A DNA stretch of 64,000 bases from Bacteroidota bacterium (GCA_018268075.1 JAFDXH010000248.1:1-64000); one strand, 5' to 3'; counted from the stretch's first letter, positions 29,326-39,423 are shown. Numbers and translations: made by a program. The notes: generated by a model from the sequence alone, not told the origin.

Positions 29326-31212
29326 ATGAAAAACCCACTCTCACTTCTTGTGATTTTATTAATCATTTCAAGCGCATCTTTTGCCCAATCTGATGCTTTA
29401 TACATGCCACGTAATATATGGAAAGCCGTAGATCGAGGCACACGTACTACCAATGGTGCGCCAGGCAAAAACTACTGGCAAAATAAAGGGACATACGATA
29501 TTCATGTGATGCTTACACCTGAAACAAGAACCATTTCTGGCTCAGAAGAAATTGTGTACGAAAACCAAAGCCCTGATACGCTGAAAGCAATAGCAATCCG
29601 ATTTGTAAATAATTTTCATAAGCTATATGCTCTGCGCGCTGGCTATACAAACCCTGAAATTATTACCACCGGCCTGGATATTCAATCTTTTTCTATAGAC
29701 AAAGAAAACTATAATATAGACAGCAAAAATTGGGGAACAGTAGAATCTATTCGATTAAAAAAACCAATAATGCCTCATACTTCTGTTACATTAAATATTC
29801 AGTGGAGCTATCCATTGTCTAAAATAAGTGGCCGCGAAGGGCAGATAGACAGCACTACCTTTTATGCAGCTTATTCTTATCCGCGCGTTTCTGTTTATGA
29901 CGATTATTATGGATGGGACATGGTGCCACACACAGGAGGGCAGGAATTTTACAATGATTTTAATGATTATAAATTATCAGTAAAGGTGCCTAAAGATTAT
30001 GTAGTCTGGGCTACAGGCGACCTTTTAAATCCTGACGATGTACTTCAACCGGAAATAGCAGAAAGATTAAAAAAATCTTACACCTCAGATGTGGTCATTA
30101 ATATTGCAAGCGCTGATGAAATGAAGAGAGAAAAAATTACACAACAGAAAGAATGGAATACGTGGAATTTTTCTACTAAAGATATAACTGATGTGTGCTG
30201 GGCAGCAAGTAAAGATTATGTGTGGGATGCAGCAAGTGTAGTGGTAGATTCCAAAAACAACCGGCGTGCCAGTGTACAAGCCGCCTATAAAGATGCCTCA
30301 ATAGATTTTCATCATTACACAGAATGGTCACAACATTCCTTAAAATATTTCTCTACCCAATGGCCAGGCGTACCCTATCCATTTTCTAAAATGACTTCGT
30401 TTCAGGGCTTTGCAGATATGGAATACCCCATGATGATTAATGACAATACTACCAAGGATCTTAAATTTTCTCAAATGGTGCAAGATCATGAAATAGCACA
30501 CACTTATTTTCCTTTTTATATGGGTATTAATGAAACACGCTATGCATTTATGGATGAAGGTTGGGCTACTACATTTGAATACCTTATTGGCCAAGAAGAG
30601 TTTGGCAAAGAGCATGCGGATAATTTATATAAAATGTTTCGCGTCAGCCGGTATATAAATGATCCATCTGCAGAGGAAGATCAACCAATTATATCCATGT
30701 CAACACAGGTGAGTGGCGTAGGATATGGCAATAACTCTTATGGAAAAGCATCATTGAGCTACCTTGCTCTGAAAGATATGCTTGGAGATGTAAAATTTAA
30801 AAAAGCATTACACCATTATATGGATCTCTGGCATGGCAAACACCCTGAACCTTGGGACTATTTTTACTCAATGAGTGCCGGTGCGGGCGAGAATCTAAAT
30901 TGGTTTTTTCAAAACTGGTTTTTTACTAATAATTATATTGACCTTAAAATAACCAATGTAAAGCAAGATAAAACAGGGTATAGTTTCACCATTGAAAATA
31001 CAGGCGGGTTTGCTATCCCTTTTGATATTGTTTTTAATTATGCCGACGGCACTAAGAACATTATTCATAGAACTCCATCATCCTGGAAATTAAATCAAAA
31101 ACAACAGCTTGTAAAAAATGTAAGTGGCAAAAAAATAATTTCAATAAAACTGGATGGTGGTATTTTTATGGATTATACACCGGCAGATAATATCTGGGAA
31201 AATAAATTTTAA
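29326..31212 (+). CDS. Secreted M1-family zinc metallopeptidase (aminopeptidase)
   Basis: A 628-residue exported peptidase. The signal peptide has a hydrophobic core at 5-17 and cleavage near SFAQ. The zinc site is HEIAH (388-392) with Glu411 in MDEGW, exactly the HExxH-18-E spacing of family M1. DMEYP (364-368) stands where the GxMEN substrate motif sits. An N-terminal beta-sandwich domain with TYDIHVMLTPETRTISG precedes it, and a small beta domain follows the catalytic part. There is no lipobox and no type IX C-terminal sorting domain that I can see, so a periplasmic location is likeliest. The 235-base gap before it holds no gene. Confidence 0.9.
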   Translation: MKNPLSLLVILLIISSASFAQSDALYMPRNIWKAVDRGTRTTNGAPGKNYWQNKGTYDIHVMLTPETRTISGSEEIVYENQSPDTLKAIAIRFVNNFHKLYALRAGYTNPEIITTGLDIQSFSIDKENYNIDSKNWGTVESIRLKKPIMPHTSVTLNIQWSYPLSKISGREGQIDSTTFYAAYSYPRVSVYDDYYGWDMVPHTGGQEFYNDFNDYKLSVKVPKDYVVWATGDLLNPDDVLQPEIAERLKKSYTSDVVINIASADEMKREKITQQKEWNTWNFSTKDITDVCWAASKDYVWDAASVVVDSKNNRRASVQAAYKDASIDFHHYTEWSQHSLKYFSTQWPGVPYPFSKMTSFQGFADMEYPMMINDNTTKDLKFSQMVQDHEIAHTYFPFYMGINETRYAFMDEGWATTFEYLIGQEEFGKEHADNLYKMFRVSRYINDPSAEEDQPIISMSTQVSGVGYGNNSYGKASLSYLALKDMLGDVKFKKALHHYMDLWHGKHPEPWDYFYSMSAGAGENLNWFFQNWFFTNNYIDLKITNVKQDKTGYSFTIENTGGFAIPFDIVFNYADGTKNIIHRTPSSWKLNQKQQLVKNVSGKKIISIKLDGGIFMDYTPADNIWENKF

Positions 31213-31252
31213 AAAACATTCGGAAGCTTAACAAGAAAATACATGAAATGAA

Positions 31253-32488
31253 ATGAAATCAGATCAAAAAAAACAGAAAGGATTTGGAAGTACTGCTATT
31301 CATGCAGGCCACATTACAGGCGAAAATTATGCGCACCTTACGCCCATATATGCAAGCAGTACCTATGTATTTGACACAGCCGAACAGGGTATGCGCCGTT
31401 TTAGCGGTGCAGAAGAAGGCTTTATCTATAGCCGCTGGGGCAATCCAACAATTAAAGAAGTTGAAGAAAAAATTGCAGCGCTGGAAGCGTATGGTTTAGA
31501 AAAAAACGGGCAGCCTTTAAAATTAAAAGCCCTATTGCATGCAAGCGGTATGGCAGCAATAAGCAACTTACTATTGGGCACTCTTAAAAAAGGCGATAAA
31601 ATTTTATCACACTACTCCCTATATGGCGGCACACAAGAATTGATGAATAAGGTACTCCCTGAATTAGGAATAGATTCAATAATAGTTGACCTGAGAGATT
31701 TGCAAAAAGCTGAGGATGCCATAAAAAAAAATCCGGGCATTAAAATGCTGTATCTCGAAACGCCTGCTAATCCTACCATTCAGTGTGTAGATATTGAACA
31801 ATTATCATTATTGGCAAAGGAGAATAACCTTTTAGTGGCGGTAGATAATACCTTTGCAACCCCCTATTTACAACAACCATTTAAGTATAATGTTGATTTT
31901 GTGTTACACTCAACCACCAAATTTTTAAATGGCCATGGAACAGCTATTGGCGGAATTTTAATTGGAAGAGATATTAAATTAATGAATGGGAAAATGCTCA
32001 AAGTGCATCACCTGTTAGGCGGAAACAGTAATTCATTTGATGCTTTTCTGCTCACGCAGGGGATAAAAACGCTGGAAGTAAGAATGGAAAGGCATTGTAC
32101 CAATGCAATGAAAGTGGCCAATTTCTTAAAACAACATGCTGCCGTAGCCAGTGTAAATTATCTGGGGTTGCCCTCTCACCCCGATTATGAAGTTGCGGAA
32201 AAACAAATGCGGCATCCAGGCGCAGTACTTAGTTTTGAATTAAAAGGCGGCCTTGAAGCTGGAATAAAATTTATCAATCAATTGCAGATGTGTGTGCGTG
32301 CTGTATCATTAGGCACATGCGACACCCTACTTTCTCATCCGGCCTCCATGACGCACTATGGCGTACCCGAAGCAGACCGTATAAAATATGGCATCAGCAA
32401 TGGATTAATAAGAATGAGTGTAGGAATAGAAAATATTGATGATATAATGACAGATCTCGGTCAGGCTTTGGAAACCGCCATGACCTAA
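31253..32488 (+). CDS. Cys/Met-metabolism PLP-dependent lyase (cystathionine gamma-lyase/synthase or methionine gamma-lyase type)
   Basis: A 411-residue gamma-family PLP enzyme. PLP is bound by Lys223 in HSTTKFLNGHG, with SRWGNPT (60-66) giving the phosphate site from the neighbouring subunit and Asp198 in VDNTFATP contacting the pyridine ring. Bacteroidota homologues are often called methionine gamma-lyase, but the active-site Cys that marks well-studied methionine gamma-lyases (LYGCT) is Gly here (LYGGT, 124-127), as in cystathionine gamma-synthase and -lyase. The exact substrate is therefore open. A short insertion near 81-92 (GLEKNGQPLKLK) is unusual. It follows the peptidase gene by 40 bases. 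No SAM riboswitch is possible in that gap. Confidence 0.85.
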   Translation: MKSDQKKQKGFGSTAIHAGHITGENYAHLTPIYASSTYVFDTAEQGMRRFSGAEEGFIYSRWGNPTIKEVEEKIAALEAYGLEKNGQPLKLKALLHASGMAAISNLLLGTLKKGDKILSHYSLYGGTQELMNKVLPELGIDSIIVDLRDLQKAEDAIKKNPGIKMLYLETPANPTIQCVDIEQLSLLAKENNLLVAVDNTFATPYLQQPFKYNVDFVLHSTTKFLNGHGTAIGGILIGRDIKLMNGKMLKVHHLLGGNSNSFDAFLLTQGIKTLEVRMERHCTNAMKVANFLKQHAAVASVNYLGLPSHPDYEVAEKQMRHPGAVLSFELKGGLEAGIKFINQLQMCVRAVSLGTCDTLLSHPASMTHYGVPEADRIKYGISNGLIRMSVGIENIDDIMTDLGQALETAMT

Positions 32489-32572
32489 AATATTTATGAA
32501 TGAATACCTATGCTACCAGATAAAAAGTAGTGGGTGTAAAAGCATAACATTCTGAAAAAATAAAATAAATAA

Positions 32573-33028
32573 ATGAGTATTCAAATAAGACGTGCAAAGG
32601 AAAGCGACTGCAAAAGTATTATGAATCTGATACGCGAACTGGCTGATTATGAAAAGGCACCTGAAGAAGTAACAGTAGAATTTGAACATTTTGTAGAAAG
32701 CGGATTTGGAAAAAATCCTGTATGGCATGCCTTCGTAGCAGACTTGGATAATTGTGTAATAGGGTTTGCACTTTATTATATACGCTACTCTACATGGAAA
32801 GGCCAACGAATGTATCTTGAAGATATTTTAGTTACAAACTCACATCGCGGCAATGGGGTAGGAAAATTATTATTTGATCAATTGATCATAGAAGCAGGAG
32901 AAAAAAAACTAAGCGGTATAGTTTGGCAAGTACTCGACTGGAATGAACCTGCTATTAATTTTTACAAAAAATATGATGGTGTAAAGTTTGATAATGAATG
33001 GGTAAATTGTAGCTTGCCAATTCTATAA
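32573..33028 (+). CDS. GNAT acetyltransferase of the spermidine/spermine N1-acetyltransferase type
   Basis: A 151-residue GNAT fold protein. It has the features of the SSAT/thialysine acetyltransferase group: [11 protein letters not shown] near residue 25, [16 protein letters not shown] (about 73-88) and [11 protein letters not shown] near the C-terminus with the catalytic-region Tyr. The acetyl-CoA loop is [10 protein letters not shown]. Likely substrates are polyamines or small amines such as thialysine; the sequence alone does not choose between them. It lies between the PLP lyase and the first isocitrate dehydrogenase, on the same strand. Confidence 0.82.
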   Translation: MSIQIRRAKESDCKSIMNLIRELADYEKAPEEVTVEFEHFVESGFGKNPVWHAFVADLDNCVIGFALYYIRYSTWKGQRMYLEDILVTNSHRGNGVGKLLFDQLIIEAGEKKLSGIVWQVLDWNEPAINFYKKYDGVKFDNEWVNCSLPIL

Positions 33029-33069
33029 AAAATATATACAATAATAGGCTTCTTAATAAATACATCACA

Positions 33070-34335
33070 ATGGAAGAAAAAATTATAATGGGGGCAAATA
33101 ATCTTTTACAAGTGCCCAACCATCCGGTGATTCCATTCATCGAAGGCGATGGAATAGGCCCAGACATCTGGAAGGCAAGTGTAAAAGTTTTTGACGCGGC
33201 AATTGCAAAAGCATTTAATGGCAAAAGAAAAATTGAATGGCTAAAAGTGCTTGCAGGCGAAGAAGCTTTTAATAAAACCGGTGAATGGATGCCACCAGAA
33301 ACTATGGAAGCATTCAAAAAATATTTAATTGCAATAAAAGGGCCACTCACTACTCCTGTAGGCGGAGGCATCCGTAGCCTGAACGTAATGCTTAGGCAGG
33401 ACCTTGATTTGTATGTGTGCCTCCGGCCTATAAAATATTTTGAAGGAGTACCAAGCCCCATGTGGCAGCCCGAAAAGGTAAATATGGTGATCTTTAGAGA
33501 AAACACTGAGGATATTTATGCAGGCATAGAATATATGACCGGTACAGCAGAGGCTACCCAACTTTTACACATTTTACAAAATGATTTTAAAGTAAAAAAA
33601 ATACGATTCCCTGATACTACTTCTATAGGAATAAAAGTAGTGAGCAAGGAAGGCTCTGAAAGATTGATACGCGCTGCAATAAAATATGCTATTGAAAATA
33701 AATTGCCTTCTGTAACATTGGTTCATAAAGGAAATATTATGAAGTTTACTGAAGGGGCATTTAAAAATTGGGGCTACGAGCTGGCAGAAAGAGAATTTAA
33801 AAATAGCGTATATACCTGGAACCAGTGGGAGGCTACAAAGAAAGAGAGAGGCGTAGCTGTAGCAGATGAGGATATGCGAATAGCATCCATAGGTGGTAAA
33901 GTAATCATTAAAGACTCTATTGCCGACAATTTTCTCCAACAGGCATTGCTTGCACCCCAAGACTATTCCATTATTGCTACATTAAATCTAAATGGAGATT
34001 ATATCAGCGACGCACTCGCTGCTCAAGTGGGCGGCATAGGCATAGCACCCGGTGCAAATATCAACTACATGACTGGCAGTGCTGTATTTGAAGCTACGCA
34101 TGGCACCGCACCTAAGTTTGCCAATACAGATAGTATGAACCCTTCTTCTCTCATACTTAGTGGTGTAATGATGCTGGAATACATGGGCTGGCGTGATGCC
34201 GCAGAAATGATTACCAATGCCGTAGGTAAGACTATTAGAAATAAAACGGTTACAGTAGATTTCTTCAATCTGATGAAGGGCGCAACCCTTTTGAAAACGA
34301 GTGAATTTGGTGAAGAGATAATTAAAAATTTATAA
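33070..34335 (+). CDS. icd: Isocitrate dehydrogenase, E. coli (type I) family, probably NADP-dependent
   Basis: A 421-residue enzyme that oxidises isocitrate to 2-oxoglutarate in the TCA cycle. It carries the substrate motif [16 protein letters not shown] (91-106) with Ser103, the residue that isocitrate dehydrogenase kinase phosphorylates in E. coli. HGTAPKFA carries Lys at the position that favours NADP over NAD, followed by Phe where E. coli has Tyr. No aceK is in the window. ATG at 33070 is used; a second ATG six codons in (MGANNLL) is possible. A second, unrelated-family IDH gene begins 139 bases after its stop. Confidence 0.92.
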   Translation: MEEKIIMGANNLLQVPNHPVIPFIEGDGIGPDIWKASVKVFDAAIAKAFNGKRKIEWLKVLAGEEAFNKTGEWMPPETMEAFKKYLIAIKGPLTTPVGGGIRSLNVMLRQDLDLYVCLRPIKYFEGVPSPMWQPEKVNMVIFRENTEDIYAGIEYMTGTAEATQLLHILQNDFKVKKIRFPDTTSIGIKVVSKEGSERLIRAAIKYAIENKLPSVTLVHKGNIMKFTEGAFKNWGYELAEREFKNSVYTWNQWEATKKERGVAVADEDMRIASIGGKVIIKDSIADNFLQQALLAPQDYSIIATLNLNGDYISDALAAQVGGIGIAPGANINYMTGSAVFEATHGTAPKFANTDSMNPSSLILSGVMMLEYMGWRDAAEMITNAVGKTIRNKTVTVDFFNLMKGATLLKTSEFGEEIIKNL

Positions 34336-34474
34336 TACAATTTTTACAATATCAGAAAAAAATGGATGAAATTTTGCAGAAATCCTTTACCAAAAAATAT
34401 CTCTTTTGCATAATGGCAAAGATTTCGATAAAATTGCAAAATATACTTTACTAAAAAATTACAAAAAATATAGA

Positions 34475-35701
34475 ATGACAAAAATTAAAGTGGCAAATCC
34501 TGTAGTGGAATTAGATGGTGATGAAATGACCCGTATCATTTGGAAATTTATTAAAGAAAAATTAATTCTTCCTTATGTGGATGTTGATGTAAAATATTTT
34601 GACCTTGGTATTCAACATCGGGATGAAACAAATGATCAGGTAACTATAGATGCAGCAAATGCTATAAAGAAATACGGTGTAGGAATAAAGTGCGCTACCA
34701 TCACACCAGATGAGGCTAGGGTAAAAGAATTTGACCTGAAACAAATGTGGAAAAGCCCAAATGGCACCATCAGAAATATTCTTGACGGTACTGTATTCAG
34801 AGAACCAATTGTGATTAAAAATATTCCTCGTCTTGTTCCTAATTGGACTGCACCCATCATCATAGGCCGCCATGCTTTTGGTGATCAGTACCGCGCTACT
34901 GATACAGTAATAAAAGGTAAAGGAAAATTAACAATGACCTTTACACCTGAAGATGGTAGCGACATTCAAACTTTTGATGTATATGATTTTAAAGGCCCAG
35001 GTGTGGCATTGAGCATGTACAATACTGATGAAAGTATTATCGGATTCGCACGAAGCTGTTTCAATATGGCCATCAATAAAAAATGGCCCCTCTATCTTTC
35101 TACAAAAAATACTATTCTCAAAAAATATGATGGCCGATTCAAAGATATTTTCCAAGAAATATTTGAAAATGAATTCAAAAATAAATTTGAAGAATTAGGA
35201 ATTACCTATGAACACCGGCTTATAGACGACATGGTAGCCAGTGCACTTAAATGGCATGGAAACTTTATATGGGCATGTAAAAATTATGATGGCGATGTAC
35301 AAAGTGATACTGTCGCGCAGGGGTTTGGCTCATTGGGTCTTATGACTTCTGTATTAATTACGCCTGATGGTAAAATAATGGAAGCCGAAGCTGCACACGG
35401 AACTGTAACACGACACTTTAGAGAACATACAAAAGGTAATCCTACTTCCACTAATCCCATAGCATCCATTTTTGCCTGGACAAGAGGTCTTGCTTTTAGG
35501 GGCAAATTAGATGGAAATCAAGAGCTTATTGATTTTGCACACACTTTAGAGCAAGTATGCATCTCCACGGTAGAAAGTGGTAATATGACTAAAGACCTGG
35601 CTGTTTGTATCAGAGGAAATAAAGTAACCTTAGGGAAAGATTATATGAATACAGAGGATTTTCTGGATTCTATCAGAAAAAATCTGGAAGCTAAATTTTA
35701 G
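34475..35701 (+). CDS. NADP-dependent isocitrate dehydrogenase, eukaryote-like (type II) family
   Basis: A 408-residue homodimeric IDH close in pattern to mitochondrial/cytosolic IDH. It shows [14 protein letters not shown] at the N-terminus, [30 protein letters not shown] (the human IDH1 Arg132 region), [13 protein letters not shown] with the Arg-His pair that binds NADP phosphate, and [14 protein letters not shown] start at ATG 34475 (MTKIKVANP); a TTG 69 bases upstream would add 23 residues that no family member needs. It catalyses the same reaction as the type I gene just upstream but belongs to a different subfamily, so it did not arise by local duplication. Confidence 0.95.
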   Translation: MTKIKVANPVVELDGDEMTRIIWKFIKEKLILPYVDVDVKYFDLGIQHRDETNDQVTIDAANAIKKYGVGIKCATITPDEARVKEFDLKQMWKSPNGTIRNILDGTVFREPIVIKNIPRLVPNWTAPIIIGRHAFGDQYRATDTVIKGKGKLTMTFTPEDGSDIQTFDVYDFKGPGVALSMYNTDESIIGFARSCFNMAINKKWPLYLSTKNTILKKYDGRFKDIFQEIFENEFKNKFEELGITYEHRLIDDMVASALKWHGNFIWACKNYDGDVQSDTVAQGFGSLGLMTSVLITPDGKIMEAEAAHGTVTRHFREHTKGNPTSTNPIASIFAWTRGLAFRGKLDGNQELIDFAHTLEQVCISTVESGNMTKDLAVCIRGNKVTLGKDYMNTEDFLDSIRKNLEAKF

Positions 35702-35892
35702 GGGTTACTGCTGACTGAAAATTTTAGGAATAAAAATTGATACAAAGTCTGATTCTCAAAGGTATGCGTATGGATGGTGGTGGAATTTTTCAAATTGGAT
35801 GAGGTATTTGATGGTAATACCTTGAAATAATAAATAGAAGTTAGACTACGTTAATAATTTTTTTCAAATAAATACTTTAGTAAGCAAAAATT

Positions 35893-36258
35893 ATGTCCAG
35901 AATATTAGTAATAGATGACGATGTAGATATTTTATCTGTTATGGAAATATTGCTTACGATGAAAGGGTTTAGTGTGGAAACTATTGCAAATGCAAATAAT
36001 GCCGTTTCTAAAATCGAAAATTATTTACCCGATCTGATTTTATTAGATGTATTGATTTCAGGATTTGATGGCCGCACTATTTGCAAAGAAATAAAATCAA
36101 ATCACAAAACCAGTCACATTCCTATTATAATGTTCTCTGCACATCCCGGGGCAGAGGCTACCATTAAAGATTATGGAGCTGATGATTTTATCTACAAACC
36201 CTTCGATGTAGATTATCTCTTATCAAGAGTGAATATACAATTAGGAATATTAAACTAA
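35893..36258 (+). CDS. Single-domain response regulator (CheY-like receiver)
   Basis: A 121-residue receiver domain with no output domain. The acidic pocket is IDDD (7-10), the phospho-acceptor is Asp52 in LLDVLIS, the switch Ser82 is in MFSAH, and Lys102 is in YKPF. It probably relays a phosphoryl group to or from a hybrid kinase elsewhere, since no kinase gene is nearby. It faces the DUF3078 gene, with 52 bases between the stops. The 191 bases before it hold no gene; a TACTTTAG at about 35873 is one base off the -7 consensus. Confidence 0.9.
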   Translation: MSRILVIDDDVDILSVMEILLTMKGFSVETIANANNAVSKIENYLPDLILLDVLISGFDGRTICKEIKSNHKTSHIPIIMFSAHPGAEATIKDYGADDFIYKPFDVDYLLSRVNIQLGILN

Positions 36259-36310
36259 TACTTTAACTGGAATCTTGTGTGTGGGCAGTTTTTAAATTAA
36301 AGAACCACTG

Positions 36311-37240
36311 TTACCATTTTACCCCCAACCCTACCCCTATCAAGGATTTCAATTGCATTCCCGGAGCATCATGCTGTGGGCCAAAAAGCTTTACATCATC
36401 ATCATATATCATATCAAGCTTTAGACTTGCTGTAAGTATTTTTGAAATTTTAGCTACAAAGGTATTATTCATCATCACATCTATATTTTGCGGATTGTGC
36501 CCATAGTTGGAAAACAAATCTACACGGCCATTGTAAGACAATATTTTATTAAACTCATGAATGTAGGTGATGGTAGCAAAAGCGCCCAACTCAGTTTTAA
36601 TCTTTTTTCCGGGATCTACACCATAAGCGCCCTTTGCAGAAAGAGAGTCGTTATTCACAAAAATCCAACGGGTGGTAACCGGCGAAATGAATATAGACAA
36701 GTCTTTGACAGGTTTATAATCCAACCCTACACTCAATAACAGGTAACCAGGTGCTAAAAAATTTGATAATATTTCTTTACTCCCATTTGAGAAATAATTA
36801 TATCCCTTGCTAAATTGAGTATGAAAGTTAACTAAGGCAGCAAGATTTAATTTAGGATTTAAGGCATATCCACCTTTACTCAAAAAGTCTATCCGGTCGT
36901 CATTTTTTCTGGTACCTTGGCTGGTAGTATTCATCAAGCCAAAATTTAAATCGAGCGTATTATCCCAACTGTATCTGGCCTTTTTATAAAACGAAAATAA
37001 TCCCAGATAGGAATTAATTGAAAAACTAAAATCATCACCTCCGGCAGCCCAATTACTCTGGCTCCCCTGCCCAAGATTAAGATTAAATACCCCACCCCGT
37101 TTCCATGTTTGCCCACTGTCCAAGGTGTTTTTTATTTTTTTTGTAGCTGTTTGCTGCATTCCTGAAACTTGTGAGTCTTGTGCATACACAGTACCACTAA
37201 ACATAAATACAAATAAGCTAACCGAAACAAATAATTTCAT
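36311..37240 (-). CDS. DUF3078-type outer-membrane beta-barrel protein
   Basis: A 309-residue exported protein. The signal peptide ends GTVYAQ. After a short polar linker come long amphipathic strands with aromatic ends (NLNLGQGSQSNWAAGGDDFS, then YSWDNTLDLNFGLMNT), matching the Bacteroidota DUF3078 pattern, and the protein ends GVGLGVKW, a C-terminal barrel strand. Its function is unknown. I start at ATG 37240 (MKLFVSVSLF); the TTG at 37267 would put nine polar residues in front of the signal peptide. Confidence 0.85.
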   Translation of the reverse strand: MKLFVSVSLFVFMFSGTVYAQDSQVSGMQQTATKKIKNTLDSGQTWKRGGVFNLNLGQGSQSNWAAGGDDFSFSINSYLGLFSFYKKARYSWDNTLDLNFGLMNTTSQGTRKNDDRIDFLSKGGYALNPKLNLAALVNFHTQFSKGYNYFSNGSKEILSNFLAPGYLLLSVGLDYKPVKDLSIFISPVTTRWIFVNNDSLSAKGAYGVDPGKKIKTELGAFATITYIHEFNKILSYNGRVDLFSNYGHNPQNIDVMMNNTFVAKISKILTASLKLDMIYDDDVKLFGPQHDAPGMQLKSLIGVGLGVKW

Positions 37241-37367
37241 AGTAAATTGATTATTCTTTATTGACAATTATAAACTTTTACAATAATTTGATATTGGATC
37301 AAAATAATTCTTGATTTCTACAAATATAAAATCATTAATTTGTGGAACATTTAAAAAAATAAAAAAC

Positions 37368-37691
37368 ATGAACGAACTTCTTGAAAAATTACAAAGTTTG
37401 CATGGACTTACAGCAGAACAGAGCCAAGGCATTTTAGGTACTATTACAGGATATATTAAAGAAAAATTTCCAATGGTAGCTGGTGCAATTGACAATCTGC
37501 TACCATCAGGTGGCGCCTCTTCTACCGCTACTGCTGCCCAATCAGCAGGAACTGCCTCAAATTCTGAAGGCGGCAGTATTCTGGATAAAATTTCTGATTT
37601 TATTCCGGGCGGAGCCGGTCAAAAGATAGAAGATTTTGCAAAGGATAAATTGGGTGGCATTTTTGGAGAAAAACCAGCAGGTAATTCTTAA
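37368..37691 (+). CDS. Small protein with Gly/Ala/Ser-rich linker, function unknown
   Basis: A 107-residue protein. The N-terminal ~45 residues form helices (MNELLEKLQSLHGL, then ILGTITGYIKEKFPMV). A low-complexity Ala/Ser/Thr linker follows (about 52-73), then a second helical part with two similar phrases, SILDKISDFIPGGAGQ and KIEDFAKDKLGGIFGE. No signal peptide, Cys or catalytic motif is visible. The start is ATG 37368; the frame stays open upstream but without a better start. A strong terminator follows 25 bases after the stop. The pattern recalls small Bacteroidota proteins found near stress genes, but I cannot name the family. Confidence 0.7.
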   Translation: MNELLEKLQSLHGLTAEQSQGILGTITGYIKEKFPMVAGAIDNLLPSGGASSTATAAQSAGTASNSEGGSILDKISDFIPGGAGQKIEDFAKDKLGGIFGEKPAGNS

Positions 37692-37715
37692 ATAAAATCT
37701 TTAAAAATATTTTTT

Positions 37716-37743
37716 AAGCAAGACTTCACAAGTCTTGCTTTTT
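37716..37743 (+). terminator. Rho-independent terminator after the 107-residue protein
   Basis: An 11-bp perfect stem (37716-37726 with 37730-37740), a three-base loop, and a T tract running on to 37743. It borders the stop of the convergent lipoprotein gene. Confidence 0.85.
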
Positions 37744-38148
37744 ATTTTCTGAGTGCAATGGCTATTTCGTAATAGGTTTCGGGAACACCTACCTTCGCAT
37801 ACAACCCAATCGAATTTACAGTTGAATATTGAATGCTATAATATTCTCTATCTATCAGCAAACGTGTATTAGAATGAATACGATAATTATAAATTGAAGT
37901 GTCGCCTGCAATTACCATCACTAAACTCCCATCTGTATTAAATTGATAAATGTCATTTGGTATTCCCACATAAGTATTGGTAGAATCACTTCTAACACTG
38001 CGATAATTTGTTTTTATGGAAACAACATTCCAACTCTGTTGTAAGTTAGTACTTATATCGATTTCACTTTGTTTCTTACAGGAAAAAACACTGAATCCCA
38101 AAAAATAGCAATCGCCGCTAAAGATAATTTATTGAAAAGAGGCTTCAT
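37742..38148 (-). pseudogene. Small lipoprotein interrupted by a one-base frameshift in its signal peptide
   Basis: The longest intact frame (37742-38101) starts with a TTG and has only seven residues before a Cys, too short for a signal. Upstream, an ATG at 38148 opens a perfect signal peptide, MKPLFNKLSLAAIAIF, but in another frame. Adding one base to the A6 run at 38100-38105 joins them as ...AIAIFLGFSVFSC, a textbook lipoprotein signal with Cys followed by KKQSE. So the gene carries a one-base deletion in a homopolymer, either real or a sequencing error. The mature part (about 108 residues) begins with a Trp-containing strand, has YQFNTDGSLVMV, and looks lipocalin-like; that family link is weak. 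It probably encoded an outer-membrane or periplasmic lipoprotein. Confidence 0.75.
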
Positions 38149-38207
38149 CGTTTTACTTCATTAATAATGCCACATGAACTTTAAAGAGAGCCTAAATCTT
38201 TTCTGCC

Positions 38208-39347
38208 TTATTTAAGCACCTCCCGTGCTATTACAATCTTCTGAATTTCACTCGTTCCTTCACCTATTGTACACAGTTTACTATCTCTATAAAATTTTTC
38301 TACCGGAAAATCTTTTGTATAGCCATATCCTCCAAATATCTGAACCGCTTCCGTTGAAACTTTTACAGCCACCTCACTTGAATAATATTTGGCGATAGCA
38401 GATTCCATCGTTACTTTTTCATGGCGGTTTTTAAGATCACAGGCATTATCTATTAATAATTCTGCTGCCATTATTTCTGTCACCATATCTGCCAGCTTAA
38501 AAGAGATTCCCTGAAATTCTGAAATTGCCTTTCCAAATTGTTGCCTCTCTTTAGAATAAGCAAGAGCCGCTTCATAAGCACCTTTAGCAATCCCCAGCCC
38601 TAATGCTGCAATAGATATGCGGCCACCATCCAAGATCTTCATTGCCTGTTTAAAGCCATCCCCTATTTCACCCATACGGGCACTGTCCTTTATACGGCAA
38701 TCTGTAAAAATCATTTCAGCAGTTTCACTGGCACGCATTCCTAACTTATTTTCTTTTTTACCTCCCTTAAACCCCGGTGTATCACGGGGTACTATAAACG
38801 CAGTTGAATTATCCCGAGTACCGGCCACACCTGTTCGGCAAATTACTACAGCCACATCTCCACTTATCCCGTGAGTTATCCAGCTTTTATTTCCATTTAT
38901 TACCCATTCATCACCATCCTTTACTGCTACACATTTCATATTCCCCGCATCACTTCCTGTACCTGGCTCTGTGAGGCCCCATGCTCCAATAAATTCTCCA
39001 GTAGCCAGTTTGGGTAAGTATGTTCTTTTCTGATCTTCATTTCCAAAGGTCAAAATATGACCGGTGCAAAGCGAATTATGTGCGGCAACTGATAATCCTA
39101 TGGAGCCACACACTTTAGCGATTTCCTGTATTACTGCACTATACTCAAAATAAGAGAGGCCCGCCCCGCCATACTCTTCTGGAACCAAAACTCCCATCAT
39201 ACCCAACTTTCCTAAACTCTTGAATAGCTGCACTGGAAATGTTTGTGCTTCATCCCATTCCATTATATTAGGTTTTATTTCACGAGACGCGAAATCGCGC
39301 GCTGCAAGCCGCACCTGCTCTGTTATTTCATTGACTCTAAAATCCAT
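38208..39347 (-). CDS. Acyl-CoA dehydrogenase (short/medium-chain type)
   Basis: A 379-residue FAD enzyme for the first step of fatty-acid or branched-chain acyl-CoA beta-oxidation. It shows LTEPGTGSDAGN (substrate and FAD site), KSWITHG, GGRISIAALGLGIAKGAYE, QIFGGYGYTKDFPVEKFYRD and the C-terminal TIGEGTSEIQK with the catalytic-base Glu in the position used by butyryl-CoA dehydrogenase. The length is normal for the family. The chain-length preference cannot be read. It is a lone gene; no electron-transfer flavoprotein genes are near. Confidence 0.93.
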   Translation of the reverse strand: MDFRVNEITEQVRLAARDFASREIKPNIMEWDEAQTFPVQLFKSLGKLGMMGVLVPEEYGGAGLSYFEYSAVIQEIAKVCGSIGLSVAAHNSLCTGHILTFGNEDQKRTYLPKLATGEFIGAWGLTEPGTGSDAGNMKCVAVKDGDEWVINGNKSWITHGISGDVAVVICRTGVAGTRDNSTAFIVPRDTPGFKGGKKENKLGMRASETAEMIFTDCRIKDSARMGEIGDGFKQAMKILDGGRISIAALGLGIAKGAYEAALAYSKERQQFGKAISEFQGISFKLADMVTEIMAAELLIDNACDLKNRHEKVTMESAIAKYYSSEVAVKVSTEAVQIFGGYGYTKDFPVEKFYRDSKLCTIGEGTSEIQKIVIAREVLK

Positions 39348-39423
39348 GCTATTAATTTATTTTTCACAATATACACTATTGCTAAGAAACCTCTATATCA
39401 AGAAAAGCTTGCTAAAAAATTAA

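Noticed and set aside
32955-33506. 183-codon minus-strand frame over the first isocitrate dehydrogenase
   Set aside because: It covers the conserved IDH N-terminus on the other strand; no features of its own.
34406-34474. N-terminal extension of the second isocitrate dehydrogenase from a TTG
   Set aside because: The 23 added residues are Lys/Tyr-rich and precede the ordinary family N-terminus at the ATG 34475.
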